From positions 1 through 12,751 of the forward strand of contig CBESNA010000084.1 in the NCBI GenBank assembly GCA_965530755.1: DNA of 12,751 nucleotides, read 5' to 3'. This stretch comes from SZUA-35 sp965530755. GTDB lineage: Bacteria > Actinomycetota > Acidimicrobiia > Acidimicrobiales > SZUA-35. Positions 7,521 through 12,751 of the stretch are shown in pieces. Numbering within the stretch: position 1 is the stretch's first letter; the number at the start of each line of letters is the position of its first letter. Under the pieces are notes generated by a model. It saw nothing but the letters and a program-made list of their open reading frames with translations, did not search any database and had not been told where the DNA came from. A program made the position numbers and the translations under genes.

Positions 7521-8284
7521 GGCATCAGTTGCTTGGCGAGCAAGTAGTGATCGAGCCGGAGAAGGTCGGGGTCGGTGCCGTAGGCCTCGTAGAACACGTA
7601 GACAGCTTCGGGCCCCAGGTTGCGATGGATGCTGGCGTGGGCATGGGCCAGGTCGAGGTGGCGGTCGGCGATCCGCACACCGCCGAGATCGACGAAGCCG
7701 GTGAACACACCCTGGTGCGCGATGAGATTCGGAAGGGCTGGGTCGCCATGGCAGATGACGAGGTCCTCGATGGGCGGGCGCCCAGCGCACCAGATCGAGA
7801 GGAGCTCGTCTGCGGTGTAGCGCTGATAGGCCTCGTCGATCGCTCCGAGTCCCGACGCAACTGTGGCCTCGGCCAGGGCGGCCAGCGCATTCCAGCCCCG
7901 TTCAATCGAGGCCGGGGCCGCGTCGAGCGGGAGGGCATGCAGTGCCCGCAGTGCCGCTCCGGCGACCTCGGCCAGCGAGCCGACGTCGCCGTGCAGGTCG
8001 GGCCGGTGGGCAGGGACGCCGGGCAGCCGTTCACTCACGAGCCAGGCCCAGTCGCCTTCGTCGACCCTGAGGACGGGCGTTGCGGTGGGGACATGTTTGG
8101 CGAGCCAGACGCTGTTGTCGGACTCGGCGTCGAGCACGAGGCGTCGGCTGATCGGCACGGTCTTGATGGCGTGCCGCTCGGTCAACCACGAATGGGCCGG
8201 CTGATCATTGGTTGGATCAACGGATTCCCAATCGTCGACGGGGCCGGCGACATCGACAACGGAGGGCGGGGGTGCGATCAACAC
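7517..8284 (-). CDS. APH-type phosphotransferase, substrate unknown
   Basis: A 255-residue member of the aminoglycoside phosphotransferase / protein-kinase-like fold. The C-lobe is clear: CHGDPALPN at 178-186 (catalytic D181, metal-binding N186) and VDLGGVRIADRHLDLA at 198-213 (the DxG-like D199 and second acidic residue D207). The N-lobe is short; K41 with E54 in DAESDNSVWLA may be the ATP lysine and its partner, and WAWLVSERLPGVPA (79-92) is the hinge region. The family phosphorylates antibiotics in some cases but mostly small metabolites, so resistance should not be assumed. The start is GTG with AGGGGA directly against it, an unusually short spacing; a TTG follows immediately. It begins 10 nt after the sigma factor stop and its stop overlaps miaA, so it is likely co-expressed with both. 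Confidence 0.75.
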   Translation of the reverse strand: MLIAPPPSVVDVAGPVDDWESVDPTNDQPAHSWLTERHAIKTVPISRRLVLDAESDNSVWLAKHVPTATPVLRVDEGDWAWLVSERLPGVPAHRPDLHGDVGSLAEVAGAALRALHALPLDAAPASIERGWNALAALAEATVASGLGAIDEAYQRYTADELLSIWCAGRPPIEDLVICHGDPALPNLIAHQGVFTGFVDLGGVRIADRHLDLAHAHASIHRNLGPEAVYVFYEAYGTDPDLLRLDHYLLAKQLMP

Positions 8285-8294
8285 TCCCCTGAGG

Positions 8295-8807
8295 CTAGGT
8301 CTGGAGCTGTGTCTTCAGCTGAGCGAGCGCACGGTGCAGGCCGGACTTCACGGTGCCTTCGGGTTCGCCGATGATTTCGGCGATCTCGGCGACGGTGTGG
8401 CCGCCGTAGAAGCGGAGCACCACCATCGCCCGCCAGTTGTCCGGCAGCTTGGCCAAGGCATCGACGAGGTAATGGGCCTCCGGCGTGTCCTCCGGCTTCG
8501 GGGTGACCAGCCTGAGCTTCGCCCGGCCTCTGATCTCACGACGCTGCGCATCTCGGCAGCGGGACACGAGAGCGGTGCGGACGAAACCACCGGGGCTGTG
8601 GACGCTCGACCACTTTCCGAAGAGTTGGGCGAAGGCATCCTGGGTGAGTTCTTCGGCTCGCTCCTGGGAGCCCACCATCAGGTAGGCCAGGCGGACGAGG
8701 CCGCGGTATTCGGTGCGGAACAGGTCGTCGAAGGCAGACGCATCAGTCCGAGAGAGCTCGAACACGGCGACCTCGTTGTTGTGTTCAGCCGTAGACACAG
8801 ACCTCAC
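8295..8807 (-). CDS. ECF sigma factor, SigE-like family
   Basis: A 170-residue extracytoplasmic-function sigma factor that would direct RNA polymerase to a small stress or envelope regulon. Sigma region 2 lies at about 26-90 (AFDDLFRTEYRGLVRLAYLM, then AEELTQDAFAQLF for -10 recognition) and region 4 at about 113-168 (LPDNWRAMVVLRFYGGHTVAEIAEIIG, then the helix-turn-helix recognition part GTVKSGLHRALAQLK for -35). There is no extra C-terminal domain. The start is uncertain: GTG at 8807 overlaps the upstream gene by 23 nt, GTG at 8798 is possible, and GTG at 8765 has a GAGG five bases upstream (8771-8774) and would give 156 residues with all sigma domains kept. The preceding gene encodes a single-pass membrane protein, a likely functional partner. 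No target promoter motif could be recognised in the window. Confidence 0.85.
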   Translation of the reverse strand: MRSVSTAEHNNEVAVFELSRTDASAFDDLFRTEYRGLVRLAYLMVGSQERAEELTQDAFAQLFGKWSSVHSPGGFVRTALVSRCRDAQRREIRGRAKLRLVTPKPEDTPEAHYLVDALAKLPDNWRAMVVLRFYGGHTVAEIAEIIGEPEGTVKSGLHRALAQLKTQLQT

Positions 8808-9660
8808 CCGCCCACATCGCTACAACAATGTCAGAGTCGTTCGGTCCGGACAGGTACCAGCCCATCACTCCGTCCCAGGCCTGCCAGCCCAACGTGCTGT
8901 CGATGATCTCGACGTTCGTTCGAAAGGCCTTGATTTCTGCGACCGTCGAGCCGAGTTCGATGCTGGTGCCAGTCGTGACGGCTGGCCCCTCGCCCGCTTC
9001 GCTGAGCGCCCAGCCGACGACGGTGCCGCTGAGATCGTCGATGTAGATGCTGACGGCACCCCAGCCGATCAGCGAGGTCTGGCCCCGGCCGCATTGCTCC
9101 AGGGCGATGTCCACTGTCGGCTCGCCGAGGAAGGCGCCGAGAAGATCGACGACCTCCGCCTGAGGAGTGCCGAACGGGACCAAGCTCGCTTGGCCTGTCG
9201 CCCCATCGAAGAATCCGTACTCGACGAGCTGGAACTGTTGGCCGATGAGCACGGTGGTCGTCGATGTGTCATCGACGGTGGTGACGGAAGTGACCGACGA
9301 TTCCGCCACCGTGGTGACGGGCTCGCCTGGCACCGTGGTGACGGGGCCAGTGGTGACTGTCGTCTCGTCGACGAGGGGCTCCTGGGCGACCGTCGTCGAG
9401 CTGTCGCCCCCGGCGACGATCTCGTCGGAGTCGGTCTGGCCGAGGCGATCGGCGGCGAAGACGCCGCCGCCCATGATCGCAACAGCGGCGGCAACGGCTA
9501 GGAACCATTGGGACCTCGGCCGGTTCGAGTGACTGTTGCCGGCTCGAGTGGCCGAACCCCGCACCTGGTTGAGGGCGGCTTCGACGTCCGGCTCGACGAC
9601 AGCGACGGCTTGTTGCATCTCTTGTTCGAGCATCTGCTCGAACGGATCATGTGTGTTCAT
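8785..9660 (-). CDS. Single-pass membrane protein with Thr/Val-rich linker, putative sigma-factor partner
   Basis: A 291-residue protein that I do not recognise as a named family. Residues 1-50 are a hydrophilic, probably cytoplasmic segment with no cysteine, so no zinc anti-sigma HxxxCxxC motif is present. Residues 52-70 (WFLAVAAAVAIMGGGVFAA) form one membrane helix. Residues about 88-137 are a low-complexity linker rich in TTV and VTTV, as in surface-exposed stalks. Residues 140-291 are a compact probable external domain with Cys 190 and Cys 288 that could form a disulfide. The stop overlaps the annotated sigma start by 23 nt, and cytoplasm-membrane-stalk-sensor topology fits an anti-sigma factor. 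That role is inferred from position and layout only. The start is ATG. Confidence 0.65.
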   Translation of the reverse strand: MNTHDPFEQMLEQEMQQAVAVVEPDVEAALNQVRGSATRAGNSHSNRPRSQWFLAVAAAVAIMGGGVFAADRLGQTDSDEIVAGGDSSTTVAQEPLVDETTVTTGPVTTVPGEPVTTVAESSVTSVTTVDDTSTTTVLIGQQFQLVEYGFFDGATGQASLVPFGTPQAEVVDLLGAFLGEPTVDIALEQCGRGQTSLIGWGAVSIYIDDLSGTVVGWALSEAGEGPAVTTGTSIELGSTVAEIKAFRTNVEIIDSTLGWQAWDGVMGWYLSGPNDSDIVVAMWAGEVCVYG

Positions 9661-9697
9661 ACCCCACCGTCGAGCGACGGGGTCAGAACGTTCCCGA

Positions 9698-10471
9698 TCA
9701 CCAACGATTGATCGACCGGCCAGCGAGACTGAGCAGGGCGCCGGCGACCGTTACGGGATCGACGACCATGTGGAGGTGCTCGCCCGCGAGGCGTGTGGTT
9801 GCCCAGCCTTCGGCCCTGGCCTGACGGAAGGACGGTCGGTACATCTCGCCAAGAGCGAGGAAGGCGAGGCCGACCTCGCCGGGCAGCTTCGGCGCAGGAA
9901 TGGGCTGGTCGAACACGGCGCGGGGCACGGGCTTTGCTTCGCTCAGGACGCGTTCTCGGGCTTCGTCGTCAGGGAGCATGTCCTCGATCATCGGGCCCCA
10001 CCAGCGATGCCACGGAGGTAGGTATCCGTCTGGACGGATGAGGGCGTCGAGGGTGTCCATGAAGGGCGAGTCCCGCTCGGTGGGGACAACGCCGTCCTCG
10101 GGGATGCGGCCGTTCACGATGATCATCGAGGACACGTCGTGGCCGAGCTCGAGCAGTCGGTCGACGACCAGCGGCTGGCGCGGGCATGACGCCGAGTGGG
10201 CAACGACGACGGTCGGCAGCCCGACGGGCGGGGGGACGGCGCCGACGACGGCATCGAGCCAAGGGGTGATGTGATCCTCGTCCCGAGGGGTGGTGCGGTG
10301 AGTCGGGGTGACGACGACTGCCTGACCCAGCCGTTCGAGAGTCCGGGCCACGCCCCGCCACGACTCGGGGCCGAGGAGGAAACTCGGCACCAACACCCAC
10401 AGCCGCCGAATGAGGGCGTGGTCGATTGCGCCCTCCCATCCGTTGTCGGGTTGATGCTCGAGATTCACCAA
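9698..10471 (-). CDS. Alpha/beta hydrolase fold protein
   Basis: A 257-residue probable soluble hydrolase with unknown substrate. LWVLVPSFLLGPESWRGVARTLE (24-46) is the first strand and oxyanion region of an alpha/beta hydrolase. The nucleophile elbow appears to be VVVAHSASC around S93; the normal GxSxG is replaced by AHSAS. The acid may be around D133-D142, and the C-terminal GEHLHMVVDP (230-239) carries the catalytic His (H232 or H234). There is no signal peptide. The start is TTG at 10471 supported by a GGAGAGGG (10479-10486) seven bases upstream; a GTG comes immediately after and may be the true start. It sits 65 nt after the HTTM gene and 37 nt before the Thr/Val-rich membrane gene, and may share a transcript with them; no functional link is evident. 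Confidence 0.7.
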   Translation of the reverse strand: MVNLEHQPDNGWEGAIDHALIRRLWVLVPSFLLGPESWRGVARTLERLGQAVVVTPTHRTTPRDEDHITPWLDAVVGAVPPPVGLPTVVVAHSASCPRQPLVVDRLLELGHDVSSMIIVNGRIPEDGVVPTERDSPFMDTLDALIRPDGYLPPWHRWWGPMIEDMLPDDEARERVLSEAKPVPRAVFDQPIPAPKLPGEVGLAFLALGEMYRPSFRQARAEGWATTRLAGEHLHMVVDPVTVAGALLSLAGRSINRW

Positions 10472-10536
10472 GATTCGGCCCTCTCCATGCCTGAGGAGTG
10501 ACCCTAGTCACGCACCCCGAGAGGAGCCATTTGGCG

Positions 10537-11931
10537 TCAGTCCGCCGGAAGGAATGACGGTTGGCAACGTGGTGGGTCGACAGTGGAAACGGCCCGGAAG
10601 GGAAGGAAGCGGTCCATGTACCACGGCAGCGGCTCGATCCATTCGGGGTGGTCGCCGGCGCGCTCGAGGTCGAATTGTTCGCCATCGACGACGAAGGAGA
10701 CACTGATGTCTGGATTTTCGGCCAGGTAGTTGCGGAGGTTGATCAAGGGAAGGGCGAAACCGCTGTCGACGTACTCCGCGAAGTCCTCGTCCGAGCTCGC
10801 CAAGATGACGGCTGTCTCGCTCTGACTGTCTCGTAGCTCAGCGGTTCCGGGAACGATGAAGTGGTTCGTCTCACCAGCGACCGTGACCAGGTTCGAGTAC
10901 ATGTTGAAACCGAAGCCATCCTTGAGTTCGAGGTAGGGACTGAGTCCGTTGAGGACGACCAGTCCCACGATCACCGACCCGGCGATCGACGTTGGCCGCA
11001 GTGCAACGGTTGATGCACCAGGGCCGGGCCGACGGAGGACCAGGTGACGAACGAAGTACCACAGCAGCCACAGCCAACCGACGCGCACGAGGAGCGTCCC
11101 CGACACCCGCACCGCCTCGGGGAATGGCAGCGTGGTCGCCACGACACAGACGGCCCCGAGCGCCAGCCACGGCTTGCCACCGAGCACGGTCAGACGCGGA
11201 AGGTGGCGATCGAAGTCCAGCAGCCTGCCCTCTGGAGCGAAGAGCAGGTAGAGCGGGATGAGAACCAGGGTGAAGTCGAAGAAGTGTTGGATCAGGTCGA
11301 GGGTCAGAAAGAGGTGGAAGGCGACGGCGAGCCACACGCCGAAACCGCGTGTTCTGCGCAGCAGGACCAGCAGCGGAATACTGAGCTCGACCGCGACCGT
11401 GGCAAATGGCAGAACGGTGCCGAACGAGGACGACGCGGCCACCTCCGGGAGCTGATACAGCTTCAACATCTGGTCGGCGAAGAACGTCGAACAGGAGACG
11501 GCGGAGTCGAAGAAACCCCTGTTCAGCTTGGCGAACGCGGCGAAGGCGTAGAAGATCAGGAGTATCAACCGAGCAGACGGAGTGAACCGGCGCCACCACT
11601 TCTCCGTGTCGCCCCAGGGTCTGGCGACGAGAGCGGCGGCGCTCACCGCTGCGGCAAGTACCCAGTGGTTTCCGATGAACGGGGCTTCGGCGAGAGCAGA
11701 CATCCCGATGAGGGCAGCCATGGCGGTGCGGGCCCATCGATCGTTCGGACGGACGAGAACGAAGAGTGCGACCAAACCCAGGAGCAAGTTCGGGACACTG
11801 CGAGTGGAGAAGCCGAGGGCGAGGCCGTTGTTTGTGACGTGAGCGAAAGCCATGAGCGACCACAATCGCCACCAGGCTCCTGCGTCGCTGGTGACCTCTC
11901 CCTCCACGCGTCGTTCCAGCATTGCCGTCAC
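10537..11931 (-). CDS. HTTM-domain integral membrane protein
   Basis: A 464-residue polytopic protein resembling the HTTM group (horizontally transferred transmembrane domain, distantly related to vitamin K-dependent gamma-carboxylase). Hydrophobic segments are visible near 47-61, 66-84, 88-103, 121-136, 172-192, 197-212, 216-232, 254-270, 280-300 and 314-332. Family-like marks are KLNRGFFD at 135-142, ELSIPLLVL in the middle, the His-bearing WLAVAFHLFLTLDLIQHFFDF (200-220) and FNMYSNL (342-348). Residues from about 350 to 464 form a hydrophilic C-terminal domain, likely outside the membrane. The reaction is not known; some relatives are studied as membrane enzymes. The GTG start has a strong GGAGGG six bases upstream (11938-11943); ATG four codons in is the alternative. 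It lies 194 nt downstream of ino1. Confidence 0.75.
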   Translation of the reverse strand: MTAMLERRVEGEVTSDAGAWWRLWSLMAFAHVTNNGLALGFSTRSVPNLLLGLVALFVLVRPNDRWARTAMAALIGMSALAEAPFIGNHWVLAAAVSAAALVARPWGDTEKWWRRFTPSARLILLIFYAFAAFAKLNRGFFDSAVSCSTFFADQMLKLYQLPEVAASSSFGTVLPFATVAVELSIPLLVLLRRTRGFGVWLAVAFHLFLTLDLIQHFFDFTLVLIPLYLLFAPEGRLLDFDRHLPRLTVLGGKPWLALGAVCVVATTLPFPEAVRVSGTLLVRVGWLWLLWYFVRHLVLRRPGPGASTVALRPTSIAGSVIVGLVVLNGLSPYLELKDGFGFNMYSNLVTVAGETNHFIVPGTAELRDSQSETAVILASSDEDFAEYVDSGFALPLINLRNYLAENPDISVSFVVDGEQFDLERAGDHPEWIEPLPWYMDRFLPFRAVSTVDPPRCQPSFLPAD

Positions 11932-11996
11932 TGATCACCCTCCGGCCACCATCCAAGCAGACCAGCCGGGTCTCGTGCGTGAGCGAAAACGCGCGT

Positions 11997-12020
11997 TGCC
12001 CGGGCCATATGGCCCGGGCA
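11997..12020. repeat. 24-nt perfect palindrome
   Basis: A fully symmetrical palindrome centred on catatg, with arms made of gcccgggc. It is 24 nt long including the flanking t and a. A second short palindrome, aacgcgcgtt (11988-11997), touches its left end. On the minus strand the following bases include a TTTT, so it could act as a rho-independent terminator for ino1 in that orientation, or as a dimeric protein's operator upstream of the HTTM gene. Perfect symmetry with almost no loop favours an operator-like site over an RNA hairpin. Confidence 0.6.
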
Positions 12021-12063
12021 CCGAACGAGGCTCAGCAAATCGTTTGGATCAGGCGGCTTCTCG

Positions 12064-12079
12064 GCAACCCGAGGGTTGC
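12064..12079. repeat. 7-bp stem-loop downstream of ino1
   Basis: Bases 12064-12070 (gcaaccc) pair with 12073-12079 (gggttgc) across a two-base ga centre. It lies directly next to the 10-bp stem-loop at 12080-12102, so the two form a double hairpin in the ino1 3' region. Confidence 0.6.
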
Positions 12080-12102
12080 GCGCCATTGCTACGCAATGGC
12101 GC
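12080..12102. repeat. 10-bp stem-loop downstream of ino1
   Basis: Bases 12080-12089 (gcgccattgc) pair exactly with 12093-12102 (gcaatggcgc) across a three-base loop. The hairpin begins about 23 nt downstream of the ino1 stop. There is no T-run, so it is more like a REP or 3'-end stabilising element than a standard intrinsic terminator. Confidence 0.65.
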
Positions 12103-12125
12103 CCGCTCGTCCAGTCTCGCTTCGC

Positions 12126-12751
12126 TCAACCGGCTTCGCTGTGGGTGACGGGCTCTTCGCCCATCCATTCGCGAAGGGTGTTCTTCAGCTTGGTTTGCTG
12201 GATGAAGAGATCCTGTTCGGCGGTCGTGTCCCCCGCCGCCTGCGGGGCCTTGAGGTAGAAGCTCAGCCACTCCTGTACGCCGGACTGGCCGGCCCGCATG
12301 GCGAGGTCCATGAACAGGGCAAGGTCGAGCACGATCGGCGCAGCGAGGATCGAGTCGCGACAGAGGAAGTCGATCTTGATCTGCATGGGGTAGCCCATCC
12401 ATCCGAAGATGTCGATGGCGTCCCAACCCTCCTTGTTGTCTCCACGCGGCGGGTAGTAGTTGATGCGGACCACGTGATCGATGTTGCCGTACAGGTCCGG
12501 GTAGGTCTCGGGCTGCAGGATCTTGTGCAGCACGCCGAGCTTCGACTCTTCCTTTGTCTTGAAGTTCTCGGGTGCGTCGAGCACCTCACCATCGCGGTTG
12601 CCGAGGATGTTGGTGGAGTACCAACCACGGAGTCCGAGCATTCGCGCCTTGAGACCGGGGGCGATGAGGGTCTTCATGAGCGTCTGGCCGGTCTTAAAGT
12701 CCTTGCCTGCGATCGGCACGCCAAGCGTCTTCGACAGCTCGATCATGCATG
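12126..12751 (-). CDS. ino1: Inositol-3-phosphate synthase, C-terminal part (partial)
   Basis: The last approximately 208 codons of a myo-inositol-phosphate synthase, which converts glucose-6-phosphate to inositol-3-phosphate with NAD, the entry to phosphatidylinositol and other inositol lipids. The 5' end runs off the right edge with the frame still open; the ATG at 12746 is internal and not a start. Numbered from that Met, visible family motifs are GVPIAGKDFKTGQT (9-22, with catalytic-region lysines), GWYSTNILGNRDGEVLD (41-57), INYYPPRGDNKEGWD (95-109), IDIFGWMGYPMQIKI (111-125) and FLCRDSILAAPIVLDLALF (127-145). Whole enzymes are usually about 360-440 residues, so roughly the first half is outside the window. 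The HTTM gene follows on the same strand after 194 bp. Confidence 0.9.
   Translation of the reverse strand, partial: CMIELSKTLGVPIAGKDFKTGQTLMKTLIAPGLKARMLGLRGWYSTNILGNRDGEVLDAPENFKTKEESKLGVLHKILQPETYPDLYGNIDHVVRINYYPPRGDNKEGWDAIDIFGWMGYPMQIKIDFLCRDSILAAPIVLDLALFMDLAMRAGQSGVQEWLSFYLKAPQAAGDTTAEQDLFIQQTKLKNTLREWMGEEPVTHSEAG

Larger units (their letters stand above)
11932..12125. other. 194-bp intergenic region between ino1 and the HTTM gene
   Basis: The longest gap in the window. It holds three inverted repeats listed separately and the HTTM gene ribosome binding site (11938-11943). No tRNA cloverleaf and no credible ORF could be found. Read on the minus strand, the first half resembles a dispersed intergenic repeat: the frames around the hairpins give arginine-rich, unrecognised peptides that look like non-coding translation. 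Confidence 0.7.

Noticed and set aside
7521..7790. Upstream in-frame extension of miaA of 90 codons
   Set aside because: It overlaps the phosphotransferase catalytic region in another frame; MiaA homology starts at the GTG at 7520.
7517..8284. Antibiotic-resistance gene reading of the phosphotransferase
   Set aside because: APH-fold kinases act on many metabolites; the setting is housekeeping and there are no mobile-element signs.
7328..8374. 348-codon plus-strand frame opposite miaA and the phosphotransferase
   Set aside because: It spans two well-supported minus-strand genes and shows no domain.
10465..10488. Seven-residue ORF overlapping the hydrolase start, possible leader peptide
   Set aside because: It is too short to separate from chance and has no attenuator structure or regulatory codon run.
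11044..11934. 296-codon plus-strand frame opposite the HTTM gene
   Set aside because: A very charged, Glu/Arg/Gln-rich translation typical of the complement of a membrane-protein gene.
11932..12125. tRNA or small structured RNA gene
   Set aside because: The hairpins are adjacent simple inverted repeats and do not form a cloverleaf or a riboswitch class that I know.

Overview
The window is about 12.75 kb of GC-rich actinobacterial chromosome. DUF4214 repeats on a secreted enzyme, a SigE-type ECF sigma factor, an HTTM membrane protein, frequent GTG/TTG starts and a succinylase-type lysine pathway point to Acidimicrobiia (an Ilumatobacter-like relative). The placement rests on gene content and protein style, not on a marker tree. 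I see no phage, transposon, CRISPR or tRNA/rRNA sequence; it reads as a core chromosomal segment with some accessory genes.

Layout: dapE (87-1166) is on the minus strand. Divergent from it, across 48 bp, is the only plus-strand gene, a secreted protein with four DUF4214-like repeats joined to a PQQ-type soluble sugar dehydrogenase (1215-3035). It converges on a long minus-strand block that fills the rest of the window. In transcription order (right to left) the block holds the C-terminal part of inositol-3-phosphate synthase ino1 (running off the right edge), an HTTM-type membrane protein, an alpha/beta hydrolase, a single-pass Thr/Val-rich protein, a SigE-family ECF sigma factor, an APH-type phosphotransferase, miaA, dapF, hflX and dapC.

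From the Thr/Val-rich gene to dapC the genes are packed tightly. Its end overlaps the annotated sigma start by 23 nt, sigma and the phosphotransferase are 10 nt apart, phosphotransferase/miaA overlap as GTGA, miaA and dapF are 41 nt apart, and dapF/hflX and hflX/dapC both overlap as ATGA. This suggests one transcription unit with translational coupling, mixing an envelope-signalling pair (membrane protein and sigma), tRNA modification (MiaA), ribosome rescue/splitting (HflX) and meso-diaminopimelate/lysine synthesis (DapC, DapF, with DapE nearby). DapC and DapE imply the succinylase branch; dapD is not in the window.

Points most worth a second look: DapF has serine where the family has its first catalytic cysteine; the membrane protein next to the sigma factor has no recognisable anti-sigma motif and is a candidate non-canonical partner; the DUF4214-dehydrogenase fusion; an acidic, internally repeated N-terminal extension on HflX; and three strong inverted repeats in the 194 bp between ino1 and the HTTM gene. 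I did not find a clear, wholly new multi-gene system.
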